A stretch of 64,000 nt of DNA. It comes from Caenorhabditis remanei. Lineage: Eukaryota; Nematoda; Chromadorea; Rhabditida; Rhabditidae. Below, in pieces: positions 21,912 to 40,236 of this stretch (position 1 is the stretch's first letter; each line of letters begins with the position of its first letter). The notes under the pieces are model-generated. The model was not told the DNA's origin and searched no databases. It saw nothing but the letters and a program-made list of their open reading frames with translations. Where the stretch lies: assembly GCF_010183535.1 (NCBI RefSeq), contig NC_071330.1, positions 6,305,717-6,369,716 on the forward strand. Direction: 5' to 3'. The position numbers were made by a program, and so were the translations under genes.

Positions 21912-24677
21912 CATCAGTGAAAATATTACCTTCCACTACAAGTTTAGGTGAAGGGTTTGATCTACAGTACCTGTCAAAAGTTTAGAGCTCCATTTTTGTA
22001 GTTGACAACTTTCGTCGGCAGGGAGAAATTACTTTGATGACCTGTATCTTTTTTGGTAATGTCCCCACAAAAATGTTCAACTACATAAATGATTTGCTAT
22101 TATTGCTCTGTCCAACCCATACAAAATGAAATTTGTCGGACAATCAGGTGACACCGAAATATACTGTCAAAGTTGGTAATTTTCAACTGAAAATAACCAA
22201 AGTTGATAACCTATTGAACGGTACTGTACATACTCTAAAAACGTTGACATTATGAGGTAACCAGAACAATCAGAGACGCCTTCATAAGTTTTCAATTTTC
22301 AAGAGAAAACACTAATGAACACAATAATTGCATTTCAGAAACTTTCAAACCCAGTACTGTCACATCTCCAAAGAAACTATTTAGGTTTATATGTAATTCC
22401 TAAATGTAAAGCTCTTCTTTGTTTTTCTGAGACCCCATATTTCACTACAGTATCCCCAAGTTTTCCCCTTCTCATACACTTTAAAAAAACCTACCAGATC
22501 TTTTCAAATAAGTAGTCTGTGGTCTTCTCAGAATCGTCCGAACCTCAATATCCTCTTCACTTTCGGATTGTTCCAAATAGTTTCGACGGGCTTCAATGTA
22601 GGCACTGTATCGGTTTTGAACTTCTGAATTCAAGATATTTCAAGAGTTTTCGGATGAAAAATACCGTATCGACCGGACATTTTTAGCTAGAGAATTGATT
22701 AACGGGAATGAAGTGAGAACACTAGTAGAAAAACGGATAAGTCTGAGTGGGAGGAAAAGCGGGAAAACGGATGAAGAGGTTGTCAAATAATCACTTATCA
22801 CAATTGGCCACTTTACAAGAAAATTAGCATAAATAAACATGGAAAACATAAAGAAATTTCATATATTTCTTCGACCAGTTCCACTTTGTGAAATTCTAGA
22901 CACCTGTTTCTCGGAGGACACCGTAATGGGATGGATAGAGATGAGCAAGAGAGAGTATAGAGAATGGAGAGACGCAGAGACATGAATCGGAGGGATGACA
23001 AATATGAACATTATGTTTATTATGTTTATATTTAAATGGATGTATAAAAGGGTGGAGGAAGAAGGAACAAGAAGTCATGAAGTTCAGTAAACATTGAAGA
23101 AGAAGAAATCTGATGAGAGAGTGAGAGCTCATTGTATACTTTTATATGGGATAAATTATACAGATGAAAAGTAAACCGGAAAAAAGTATTTTCCCTAGAA
23201 TCCATCGTTATTATGTTGACTGTTGGTGCGTGGATGATTCAGTTGCAACGTGATCTTTTTCTTCGAAAAAAAAAACGAAGTCATGTGATCCTCTGGAGTA
23301 GGTGTATGTACTGTGGATTGTAAATATTCGTATGGTTTGGGGTGGGGGCATTTATGAAATTAAGTTAGATGAGAACGAAGGGAACATTTTCAGATTCAAA
23401 AGGAAGAGGGATTCTTTTTAAAAACGAGGCAATTGTTGTTCATACTGATAGCATTCTGGTATACCGGAATACAGTAATCTCTCAACAACAATATGCCAGT
23501 GTGTCTTTAATAAAGTTTCCAAAAGGATCTTCTTCAATGAAGTGATTCTAAGAAGGATAGAATCTTTGGTATCTAAATTCAACATCCAAATTTTTTGACA
23601 TTAGTTTTCAGTTTTTCGAAAAGTTAAATTCTCGATGGTGTGGAATCTAATAAAAAATCTGTCAGAGAAGTTTGAAGTATAAAGGTTTTTTGAAGCGAAT
23701 TCGGAACATTCGAGAGTTGAAAAAACTAGATTTTTAGTAGAGTACAAGGTGTTTGTTTCACTTCTCGAAATTTTCTTATTCGAGTATTTCGAGTTACAAT
23801 TCTTCAGAAAAATAAACAGTTGAATGGTGAAACAGAAGCTCAAAAAATAGTTCCCAGTTGCAGGTTTCTCAATGAATTCTGATTCACGAATTGCAATAAA
23901 ATGTCCAGAAACTATTTAGTACAAAACTACATTTGTCAGAAATCGAGGAAGCAAGAATGAAGATATCCACCACAACATCTTTTAATGAATAACCAAATCA
24001 AGTGACTCCCTTCACTCTCTCTTTGAAGTGATGTGAATTGGAAACCCTCTCTCTCCATCTCCTTCTTTCGGATGAACAATATGCACATCTGCGCACACGC
24101 ACCCGTCAACTCCGCCTCTCCCCAAAATCACGTGATTCCCATGATGCCTGTTCATGGTTCCCTCTTCACTGGCCTCCCTGTCTCCTTCTTCGAATTTAAT
24201 AGTCTATATTCTGGGAGGAGACTTCGAGACTAATTACGGTAGATAGAGACGCAGAGATAATTGACATGTCACACACGCTTTATGGCTTCCTACAATGGTT
24301 GTGTTGATGGTGGTTGGGTTCGGTTGGTAGTTGTTGTGGGGTATGAGGGTCGGAAGTGGAAACGGGACATGCAAATGTTGCTGAAGGGAATGGAAGAGAA
24401 CACAATTATTCCCTTGCGGGTAATCGTGAGGAAAGTCATTCATCGCTATAGTTCACAAATATCCCATATTTTTTATTATAAAGAAAGCACATCACCAATA
24501 AACAAAAAAATTTAGAATGAAAACTCTAGTAAAAATAAAAAGAACATCCTTTAATTCATCAAATATACACAGAACACCTGGTAGCGGTTTGTTACAAACC
24601 CGGCAGAAAAAAGTGTGAAAAGTGACCTAAAGAAGGCAAGTAGGGGAATGTGAAGATTAAAATGTGATTAATTCAGA
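21912..24677. other. intergenic, one orphan exon
   Basis: No complete gene. It holds an interspersed word GTAGTTGACAACTT near 21998-22012 shared with 6998-7012, two promoter words GAGACGCAGA (22969-22978 and 24246-24255), and an exon-like minus-strand segment at 22495-22623 (listed separately). The frames at 23601-23843 and 24033-24515 lack splice context. The part nearest 24677 is the 3' region of the arfaptin gene; TTTATT at 24472-24477 could be its minus-strand AATAAA. Confidence 0.5.
22495..22623 (-). CDS. orphan coding-like exon
   Basis: 129 bp bounded by a good minus-strand acceptor (TCTTGAATTCAG) and a donor GTAGGTTTT. It enters and leaves in phase 1 and reads [19 protein letters not shown] then [20 protein letters not shown], with codon choice (CGT, GAA, ATT) like the confirmed genes. 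No partner exon was found nearby. Exon 2 of the membrane-protein gene (17104-17174) also accepts phase 1, so this may be an alternative upstream exon of that gene spliced across the retrotransposon; that is inference. It may equally be a relic. Confidence 0.35.
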
Positions 24678-26226
24678 TTACATTGCCGGAATGAAAGAAG
24701 GTTGAGGAGTTTGAAGTATGCTCAGCTCGCGAACAGACGATTCGAGTAGTTTAGCATTTCCAGAGTAGTACGCAGCGAGAGCAGATTGAAGTTTTTCGAG
24801 TTGAGCTGCCACTACAGAGATACGGTTCTCTTCGAGCAGTCTCATTTTGATTCTCGCATCACTTTTCAACTTTTCATATTTCGCTTTTTTCTCATCACAC
24901 TTCTCAGTGGCTCCAGCTGGAAGACTTTTTGGTTGTTGCCCTTGTGGTGGATTTGAAGCAGCTGTGATATCATTACGATCAACGTCATACTCAATACGAG
25001 CCTGAAATGTAGAACATTTGTAATTCAAAGTGATTTAAAAGTCAAGACTTACAGATTCAGTGTTATAGATTGTGTGCAATGTATCAGTGATAGTTTGACT
25101 GTAAACCGTTTCCATCGAAGAGATAAAGTATCTCAAACATGCATCAAGAGATGAAGCTTGCTCTCCAACTCCTCTCATTGTTTCAGAAGTTGTTGTACAT
25201 TGTGCTTTGATTTGTTCTTCTTTGAGTGACAGTTGATAGAATGATTCAGATAGCTTCTTCTCAGCTTCCGCCATTTGAGTAAGCACTTGACTGAAATTCT
25301 TGGCTGCAGCAACGACAAGTCCATACCGTCTGTGAATGTCCTTCAAAACTTCACACTGAGCTTCAAACTCGGGATCAACAGTCTTGTCAATCTTTCCCAT
25401 ATGCTCTAGAAGTTGTTGCTTCGAGTTTTTGAAAGTTCCAATAGTCCATTTCTTGAACGACTCAACTTTAGCAGCGACTTGAGCGGTGTCAATGCTGAAA
25501 TAATGGAAAAATTAACACATTTAACTCTACCCAGTGATTATTTTCTCGAACCGAAGACACTTCTCGAGTGGACAATTTGTAACTGGTAACGGCGCAGATA
25601 TTGGAGTTCGGTTTCTTCGATAAAGCTTCACACTATTCTTTTTAGTCAGAAGACCCATTGAAAGTAATAGGATAATAAGATAGAAGTAAAATAACAGAAA
25701 GTATGTCAAAAAAAACTCGCGTTTCCGGTGGTGAAAGCAGGCGAAGTTTTAGAGGTAAGAGGGGATGGGATGTGCTAAACAAATATTGAAACGACGAGTT
25801 TTTATCCTACCGGTAGTCAAAAGTAAACACTGCGAAAGGCAGAGATAACACGTGTATTCCACATAAACATGAGAAATTATTATTTTTTTAAATGGAAAAA
25901 ACAGGTGGTTGTTATTTTGCCACGTGGCATACTCACTTGGCAACTGCATCTGGAAGTTTTATCCCTGTTGGTATTCTGCTCATTGTTTCGGTGGAATCAG
26001 ATGTTGGCGTATTTGCTTCTTCAAAACGAAAATATCGGTTCATTGTTTACTTTTCAGAATGCAATGCTATCTTTATATCGATGAAAATCAATAAATGAGA
26101 AAAACGGAAATACTTTCGACGCGTGTGGAAAGAAAATAAAAACGAACCATGTGGAGGCGCAGAAAACGGCGAATCAACGGGCGGTGCGGAAGGCTCGGGT
26201 GGAGAAGCTGATGAGCCAGTCATCAT
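24678..26226 (-). CDS. arfaptin, AH/BAR domain protein
   Basis: Arfaptin-family BAR-like protein that binds Arl1/Arf GTPases and curved Golgi or vesicle membranes. Exons (minus) 26148-26226, 25937-26018, 25053-25494, 24678-25001; 308 residues. The first 54 residues are a Pro/Ser-rich leader. The AH domain then spans about residues 55-300 and matches arfaptins throughout: [74 protein letters not shown] and [20 protein letters not shown]. Start is one of two tandem ATGs directly after CTATTTCAG. The acceptor of exon 2 (TTTTGAAG) is atypical, so that boundary is less sure, but phases and the conserved [11 protein letters not shown] context agree. Orthologue of the C. elegans arfaptin in F54C8 by memory. 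Confidence 0.9.
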
Positions 26227-27051
26227 CTGAAATAGACAAAGAAGGCGTGTGGTCGTCAAAGAAACCGAAGCGACGTCGAATATACGAGAAAGTGGACTGC
26301 GACCAGGTGTGAGGAGAAGACAGAGAAGAAAAATAGATGATTTTATTATTACAATTTCTAACTGCTAAAAGCAGAATGACTGTAATTACAACGGTGGATA
26401 AGAAAACATGTGAAATTATAGATAGTTTGAAAAGACAGTGAAAATAAAAGAAACAAAAACAGAGTGAAAAGAGAAAACAAACCGGGGATGTATGTTCATG
26501 AGGGCGGGGTTTGAGATTTGACAAAAATGAACCATGTTGTATAATAAATCTACCTAGAAGAGAGTAGGGATAAAATTGATTAACACCGAGCCATTTTACA
26601 TGAATCACTTTGGGAAACCGGAAAAAGGCACTTTGAAATGAGGGGCAGTTTCGAGGGATGAACATGTGCAAGTGGCGTATTATTGAGCAAAATGGATATG
26701 AACATGTGCGAACACCAAAATAATAGATATCAGGTAGGAGGCTTATTCAAATACAGTTAGTATAGACTAGTCACAAGCCTTTTTCTATATTAAAATTTCA
26801 CATTAAAACTGGAAAAACTATTCCTCATATGTACATTTCGTATTGAAAGGAAAAAGCCACGTCTTCCTGATCGATTTTTAATCGTGTATCGCATCTAAGC
26901 GGATTTGGGATAGAAGAGATTGCAAAGAAACAGAGGCAAAAACAATGATAATTCAACGGCAAGGAAAAGGCACCAGCGTGAAAAAGTAGAAGGAAGAATA
27001 AACAAGGTTATTAGAAAAATATACAATTTGAAAAGTGGGAATCCGTATTCC
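26227..27051. other. intergenic, rheb-1 to arfaptin
   Basis: 825 bp upstream of arfaptin and downstream of rheb-1 (both minus). It contains a GGGCGGGG word at 26503-26510. Frames here (for example 26174-26671 minus) are unspliced and have no recognisable content. Confidence 0.5.
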
Positions 27052-28627
27052 TTAGCTTATGCTACACTTGTCATTGTCTTTGGTAGGAGGACTCTTCTGA
27101 CCGTTACCGTTTCGATTGACGGTGGGCGAAAGATTTCCGCGCGAGATTTCTATCTCACGAAGAAGCAACTCAAACACCTCACTCACTCGATTCTGCAATA
27201 ATAAATAAGATAAAGCCTGTGTTCGGTGAAACCTGTAGGGAGAAAGGGACACGTCGACAAAAGACGCTGCGTCTCGTTGTCTTTTTTATGTCGTCCGCTA
27301 TTGGACATGTAAAAAATTAGATTGCGAAATATGTATAACTTTGCTAGGCTGAAAAGTGTATGGAAGGAATGCATGGATATGGGCGTAAAAACGGTGTCAC
27401 CGTTCTATGTATTGTAACAAGGGAACTACTTTGTTTGTGATGAATCATTACTTTTCAACATCCCAGCTTTATTTTTGTGGGTTCTAAATATTTATGATGC
27501 TGCTCTGGATTTCAACAAACTCGATGAGCATTGTTAGCATATTTTCTTTGTTTGAAGAGTCATTCCTACCACAGATTATAATATGATTTAAAATAAACTG
27601 TTTTTTATCATCTACATTGTTTTTAGATTTGTAACCTCAAAAGGAAACACTGTTGACGCTTTGATGTACATAACAAAAGTGTTGTGTAATTGAAAGTAAA
27701 TTTGGCAAAAAACTTTTTTGTTTTAATCGCTGCAAGACAAGCGTCAATATTTTTGGAAGCTTCTAAGTGATGTTCTTGAATTCAAAAAAATTTTGTAATC
27801 AATTACTTTTGACTTTTTTTCGATTATACAATTTACTTTGGACGCTCTTTCATTAAACTTTTCACAGCATTATAGGTAATTTTCTTACTATCTCTTCTTG
27901 CTCTCTTTTTAAATGTTCTATACAAAATCTTACCGATTCTTTCGCGGTGATTTCAACAAATTTCGCATCCCATTCTTCAGCCAGTTTCTGTCCTTCTACT
28001 TGCTGTACAACTCGTTGGGTATTCAAATCAGATTTGTTTCCAACGATGACAATAGGAATACTGAAAGCGGATTTGTTTAATAAAGCAATCAGCAACTATG
28101 GAAAATTCACCTTGTATCTCCATACGTTCTGACAATCTTTTCGTAAATATTGGTGCACATTTCAAAACTGAAAAATACTATTCTAGCGAATAATTGGACG
28201 GATATGACTCACGATTTTCTGTCGTCGATCGCATATACAAGTATAAAACCGTTGATATCGAGAGAGCAACTTCTTGGAAAAACTGTATATTCCTGTTGCC
28301 CTGCCGTGTCTGAAAAATAAAACAATTATATTAATTTAAAAAAACTAATCAAGTTACCAGTCACGCGAAGATTATAGTCTCGTTGAAAAGCTGTCATATG
28401 CTTCGTATGTTGGTCTTCAATAGTTGATTCGTATCTTTCAGGGAACACATTCTGTGTGAATCGGAGAACTATTGCTGATTTGCCTGAAAATATGAATTTG
28501 GCGATTCAATCATAGTGGGAGATTTCAAACTGTTCTGGATTCAATTTTTTTTTTGAAACTTACCGACATGCGGGTATCCCATGACAGCAACTTTTCGGTT
28601 GAGACTTTGACGATTTGAATTGCTCAT
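27052..28627 (-). CDS. rheb-1: Rheb GTPase
   Basis: Small GTPase that activates TORC1 at lysosomal membranes. Six exons (minus): 28564-28627, 28358-28483, 28213-28309, 28111-28167, 27934-28060 and, after a 741 bp intron, 27052-27192; 203 residues. G-boxes: [25 protein letters not shown] and TAKES. The last exon ([15 protein letters not shown]...) supplies the final helix and a hypervariable tail ending Cys-Ser-Ile-Ser, a CaaX prenylation box; it joins in phase 0 after AKES. Reading through the last donor instead would give a 180-residue protein with no CaaX (stop at 27862), which I reject. The P-loop has Pro where human Rheb has Arg15. Divergent with spk-1, sharing a 632 bp promoter region. 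Confidence 0.93.
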
Positions 28628-29259
28628 CTTTGAATTGAATGATTGTAGCCTGAAATTATTTTTTCCTTCAGTGAAAGAATTACATTTTCAAATCATCGAA
28701 CATGTTTTAATTGAGAAGATGTGATAAAAATATTATATTTAATTTTATACAATGATAGAAATCAATATAAAATAATACCAACATTCTCAAAAGTTTCAAT
28801 ATTAATTATACCTTTCAATGCTTTTTTTCGTGGAAAAAAACTGAAAATCGGCCGCAAACAAAGAATTAGCGACGAGAGACTACGAAAAAGTAAGAGAGTG
28901 CAGCACGTGGTACACAACTTGGCAGCAAGCCAGAGGAGAATTTCCTACCGTATACCCGTAGACCTGCAGATCAAACCCGAGATCGATATTTTGGCGCAAA
29001 ACGGCCGCCAATTTGAGCTCTCTCTGTATAAAACACTATTATTTTTAACAGTGATACACTTCTTATCAATAAATGCTTTCTAAAGATTGTACTGGACAAT
29101 ATATAATCCCTTTATCAACCCTTCTATTGTTCATTTTCTTCCGATGAAGTTTTGAAAACTTTCAAAATCCGTTCTTCACTCTCTTACTTTTCATTTCTAG
29201 TTTCTTCTCGAAAGATTATCTTCCTATTTCAGTGAAAAAACCGTGTTTCGTTGCTGACA
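28628..29259. promoter_or_regulatory. divergent rheb-1/spk-1 promoter
   Basis: 632 bp between divergent starts. A GC-richer block at about 28845-29025 contains an E2F-like core (TTTTGGCGC around 28988-28996) next to CGGCCGCC, and GCACGTGG near 28902-28909. TTTCAG at 29227-29232 precedes the spk-1 ATG by 27 bp and is a likely trans-splice acceptor. The 120-codon plus-strand frame covering this block (28721-29083) looks accidental. Confidence 0.5.
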
Positions 29260-35349
<6,090 letters not shown>

Positions 35350-36167
35350 TCTTCCTGGTTTCCATTCATCGAACCGGTCACCGTCTTCGCCATCACCTGC
35401 TTCCACATTCTCATCATCATGTTCTCCTGCACCACACTTCCCGAGTTTCACACGTTTACCGTCCATTTGACAATATCCACTTTTTTAATGTTCATGTTTT
35501 TCGTCAATTTTACTTGCTTCTTGCCTAACTTAGGTAAAAAAGGAAACACCCATGGCACCTTTTTTCTATTCTCTTGTTCCATTGTGTTTCTTTTTTGGAG
35601 TACCATAGAAAGTGTTTAACTTATTGGGCTAGGATTAATCCAGCCGTTCTTCATCACTCTGTCACTTCCTACATCGAATCACTCGGATACATTTTTCTCT
35701 TTCTCTCGTTCTTTCTGAAGTGACAGCAGTAAGCACGTTTAGCGCCACTCTTGTGAGTACTCTTGAAGCGCCTTTTGATCTTTAGTGCTACTGGTATAAT
35801 ATAATTATTTTGTACGAACAAAGTCTCTACCCCTGTCCTAAATCATGCTTCTATCAGCTCCAAACCGTAGATAATTTTTTCCCTTTTTATACTCTCTCCT
35901 CTTTTCTGTTTCCATACCCAAATTATTTGGCTTAAAACGTTCCTCAATCTCTGTGCTTGATTTCTTTCCCTTTCCCTCTTATTATCTCGGTTTCATCGTA
36001 GACATGAATGATTGAATTTTGATATTCTTGTGCAAAAAATATGTGTGTTTATCGAAGTTCTTAGAGATCGAAACAAACAGCAACAAAAACGGGAGAAAGA
36101 TGAACCAGTGGGTGAACACGACAATAAACAACATAATAGAAGATGAAAAGAAATGTGATAATTTAAT
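35350..36167. other. convergent 3' regions
   Basis: 818 bp between the convergent ends of spk-1 and the TMEM209-like gene. It is pyrimidine-rich on the plus strand, as expected of the spk-1 3' UTR. No coding signal. Confidence 0.6.
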
Positions 36168-38369
36168 TTATGCAAGAACAACGACCATATTGATTCCAGA
36201 TGGACCGATTGAGGTTTGATCGATGTATCCATGGTTTTCTTGTTGAACGAAATGAACAAATTGAGCGATAGCGCGGAAAAGGTTAGGGTTTTGACGAAGG
36301 ATGTTGCATTTGACTGCATATCCGTTCTCGTCAATATGCACGACTTCGAAATGTGGGGGAGACTGTGTGACCTGGAACGTATTCATTAGCTAGGGAAAAA
36401 CTGGAAAAGAAATCTACCATATGGAGATAGAAACTGTATGGAGATTTTTGAGCTGAAGTTGGCTTGCGAGGACTTTTCACACAGAAACGACTGGTGAACG
36501 GCTGATCAAGTCTGAAAAAATACTTTTTGATGAAATTTTTTCTATCTCTCTAATTACCTGTTATCTCCCACAAGACAATTTGAGTTGAGTTGAGCATCCA
36601 TATATGCCAGGAAAAGATCGAATACGAGAACACCGTCAGTTGGCAATGAGTCATTCCACTCGCGTCGGATAAGCCGACTCATCTGGCTAACATCATCAGT
36701 TGGTTCACAGCCTCCTGAGTTCCATTTGTAGACGTCCATGAACTGAGTTGCACTCAATTCTTTGACTCGGTTGACCAAATATTTTTGATTGTTGTGAACA
36801 CTGAGAAACGGAAGAAGGAAAGGAAGATCAGATGATTTCAATGCATCTCGTTCGATTGCAGCCAGTTTGAGAGCATCGACAGTTGATAAGCCAATTCGCA
36901 AAGGAGGATTCGCGTGTTCTTTGTCGAGAAGTTTGTTCACTTTATCGATATGCTCAGCCAGTGGAAGTATAACAGTGCTACGAATCCAGGCACGTGTCAA
37001 GAACTCTGCTCGTTTCTGTTGCTCTTCCGTTAACAATTCTCCAGTTCGATATCTCATTTCATTTTCAGATCCTGATGTTCTCTCTGGTGATCCGTGGGAC
37101 CGACGACGACTACGAATTCCGGCACGGTCGATTGAATTAGAGCGTTTCAGTATTCCAGTCTGAAAATGTCAGGCTACAATTTGAATTATCAAAAAACTCT
37201 CACCTTTCCCTCCGGGGTATTTTTAGCTGCGTTCATTATTTTATGCAGACGATTCAATTCATCTTCATCCTCTTCTTCAATCTCGCCATCCTTGCCACGT
37301 CTGACCATTTTGACTTCTGTTCTTCCATTTTTGCCAATTTTCATACGATAAGCTGAAATAAAACATTTAGATAGTCTATGAAATTCCCATTACATACAAG
37401 AATTTGCATTCGTCTCGTCGGTGAGTTCTTCCGAAAGTTGGTATGTATTGTTGGCATTGTTCGTTCCATTACGTCCCAAATCGAAAACACTCCAGATTGA
37501 TGAGAATGATTGCGATGCGTTCAAATCAATAGGCGCATCGTTCTTGTTTGATTTCAATAAAACATCAAGTTGCTTTCTCGTATGAATACTCTCTGTTGGT
37601 TTTCCATATGCCGCTGGACTTTTCCATCCTCCTTTGCTATCGTCCAATATTCCAGATGTATCAGAGATCGAAGTATTAACAAGAGCGTGTGAAAATGGAG
37701 ATGTCGTTTTATTTGGTGAAGGAGATTGTTGAAGTTGACTTGATTTGAAGGATGGTGTACCGAAACGATGAGAATCGACCCAAGAAAGATCATTACTATG
37801 GACACTTGTATCGAGAATTTGTTGACTATCATTTGCAGACGGAGATACTGGGGTAGAAGCAACTGTTTTCTTTGGTGACTTGGACTGTACGAGATCTGAA
37901 ATATTAAAATTTGATTCAAAAATAGGAAAAGTGTGATTTCGAACCTTTTAAAGCATTCGGAAACTTGATTTCAAAACTGAATGAGCCAATCATGATTAAT
38001 GAATACATGATAATAAGTAAGGAAACGGTGTAAGACACTGAAGAAGAGAACGATCCGAAGAAAATGATGATAGATGTGAGTGTTGAGTTTAGAATGAAGT
38101 GCTAAATATGTAATTTTAAGGTCGCTAGGTTCTTAAGCACTTACATCGACGAAGAAGATGGTTAACAGGACGACGTGCCATTTGATTCTGGCTTCCAGAG
38201 TGGCAACTCTCAAGGTTTCAATTCTTTTATTATCATTCACATAACGAGATTTGCACACTGGTGACTGTTTGTCTTCAAATGCAGATCGATTAGAGGCCTG
38301 TGATGTATTTAACAGAGATGTATCTGCATTTCGACTTCGCAGTCTTTCGCGGAGTGAATCCGCCGTCAT
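36168..38369 (-). CDS. TMEM209-like nuclear-envelope protein
   Basis: Homologue of TMEM209, a nuclear-envelope protein linked to nuclear pore complexes in vertebrates. Exons (minus) 38145-38369, 37945-38101, 37398-37895, 37204-37352, 36558-37159, 36418-36511, 36168-36371; 642 residues. Two hydrophobic segments lie near residues 64-76 plus and 85-120 (WHVVLLTIFFVDHF; SIIIFFGSF; SYTVSLLIIMYSLIMIG). A Ser/Pro/Asn-rich disordered middle follows, then the conserved C-terminal domain with RAWIRSTVILPLAEHIDKVN, HNNQKYLVNRVKEL, WNSGG, LPTDGVLVFDLFLAYMDAQL, SPPHFEVVHID and the terminal IGPSGINMVVVLA, all matching the vertebrate order. Divergent from the PPME1-like gene with a 469 bp shared upstream region. 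Corresponds to C. elegans B0464.6 by my memory of the neighbourhood. Confidence 0.88.
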
Positions 38370-38838
38370 TTCGTAGGCTGGAAGATTATGAATATTTGAG
38401 TATAATATATATTATATTGAATAGTTCGCATGAATTAAACAAATTATTTAACAAAGACCTCGGAAGTTTTAGACATTTTAAAGTAATGTTGAATAATCTG
38501 ACGTTCTCAGCTTATTCTCACCAAAAAAGGATTTTTAACAACAACTTTTTCAATTTTACTTAAATCATGTGTGTTGAACGAAGAATAAACCGACTAGAAA
38601 ACAAAAAATACGTTCTAAAACGGAGGAGCGTAGGAGCGCCTTGCAAAAAAAAAGTCCATTCGAATTTATTCTATTCCTCGTGGAGTACACCGAAAATGAC
38701 CTAGGAAATGCTTGCCAATTCCTCTTCCATTTCAAAAAGTTGAGCAATTTCGGTGGACTTTCAGCGTCATAATTTTTACACTTCTCGCTTTTAACATAGT
38801 TTTTTCCCTTAATTTAAATAGTTATTTCAGTGCTCACA
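38370..38838. promoter_or_regulatory. divergent promoter, TMEM209-like/PPME1
   Basis: 469 bp between divergent starts. TTATTTCAG at 38822-38830 lies 8 bp before the PPME1-like ATG (probable trans-splice acceptor). Nothing else distinctive. Confidence 0.45.
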
Positions 38839-40236
38839 ATGTCAGATGATGAAATTGATATGCTTCCAGACCTTAATTCAGTTATGGCGACAACGCCTCA
38901 TAGAGTTTGGTTCCCAAGTTCTTTTTCTTTATTAATTTAACTAATTTCAGCCGAACAAACTTCTCCGGCAAGCTGTAACTCATGGCAGACCTCCTCCGGT
39001 ACCGTCCTCGTAAGCCGTTGTCACAAAGTGAAATATATTGTGAGTATCTGTTACAGAAACGGTATTGTTTCCGGAAAAAGAAGAGAAATGTCAGAACTTC
39101 CGTGGTCGGACTTCTTCGATGACAAAAGGGAAGTCAATATTGATGGCGACGTATTCAACGTTTATTTGAAAGTTTGTAGATATGTTATTTCCCGCTCAAT
39201 TGAATATATTCTAGGGTGACGAAGGACCGATTTTCTACTTACTTCATGGCGGAGGATATTCAGGCCTCACGTGGGCTTGCTTTGCAGTAACGCTCGTTCT
39301 ATTTTTGCTTTTTTAATAGTTCTCATTACAGAAAGAACTTTGCACACTCGTTACATGCAGAGTCATCGCTCCAGATTTGAGAGGTCACGGTGATACCCGA
39401 TGTGCTGATGAACACGATCTTTCAAAGGAAACCCAAATCAAGTAAGTAAACTGAGTAAGGGTTAAATGACCACACGTAAAGGGTTGAAGAAGTTCAATTG
39501 CTCTCAATTTCAGAGATATCAGTGCAATTTTCAACAAAGTATATGGGGATACTGATGAATCGGTATGTATCGTTGGTCACAGTATGGGCGGAGCACTGGC
39601 AGTTCATACTCTCAATGCCAAAGCGATTTCCGCGAAAGTGGCTGCTCTAATTGTGATTGATGTTGTTGAAGGATCAGCAATGGAAGCTCTAGGAGGGATG
39701 GTACACTTCTTGCATTCCCGGCCATCTTCGTTTGATTCCGTCGAAAAAGCGATTCGTTGGTGCCTTTCTTCCGGAACTGCAAAAAATCCAATGGCTGCTC
39801 GAGTTTCAATGCCTTCACAGATTCGGGAAGTGTCTGAAAGCGAGTATACATGGCGGATTGATCTCACGACAACCGAACAATACTGGAAAGGATGGTTCGA
39901 AGGATTGTCCCGGGAATTCTTAGGATGTGCGGTTCCAAAGTTGTTGGTGTTGGCGGGAGTGGATAGACTCGACAAAGATCTGACGATTGGTCAAATGCAA
40001 GGAAAGTTCCAAACCTGTGTTCTTCCAAAAGTTGGACATTGTGTACAGGTACTCAAATTTTATCTTCAACTTCTCATATGAGAATCTTACAGGAAGATAG
40101 CCCCGAGAAGTTGGCCGATGAAATTGGGCGTTTTGCTTGCCGTCATAGGATTGCCCAGCCGAATCTTAAGTTTTCTCCCCTCGCTTCTCCACCTGACCCA
40201 GCAATTCTTCAATATGAAAGACGTCATCATCACTAA
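38839..40236 (+). CDS. PP2A methylesterase (PPME1-like)
   Basis: Serine hydrolase that removes the methyl ester from the C-terminal Leu of the PP2A catalytic subunit. Exons 38839-38904, 38951-39009, 39057-39171, 39215-39286, 39332-39441, 39514-40048, 40093-40236; 366 residues against 386 in human. Alpha/beta-hydrolase fold: oxyanion loop LLHGGGYSGLTW, nucleophile Ser164 in VGHSMGGAL, acid Asp190 in LIVIDVVEG and His316 in PKVGHCVQ, so the triad is complete. EQYWKGWFEGLS is typical of the family. The last 16 or so residues end in a His cluster. It lies 468 bp upstream of baf-1 on the same strand. Corresponds to C. elegans B0464.9 by recollection. Confidence 0.94.

Noticed and set aside
26920..27201. 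93-codon plus-strand frame
   Set aside because: It is the antisense shadow of the last rheb-1 exon.
27862..27933. Read-through end of rheb-1 giving a protein without CaaX
   Set aside because: A strong GTAAG donor at 27933 and a phase-0 exon at 27052-27192 supply the proper final helix and a Cys-Ser-Ile-Ser prenylation box.
28721..29083. 120-codon frame between rheb-1 and spk-1
   Set aside because: Lies in the shared promoter, with no homology; starts in AT-rich low-complexity sequence.
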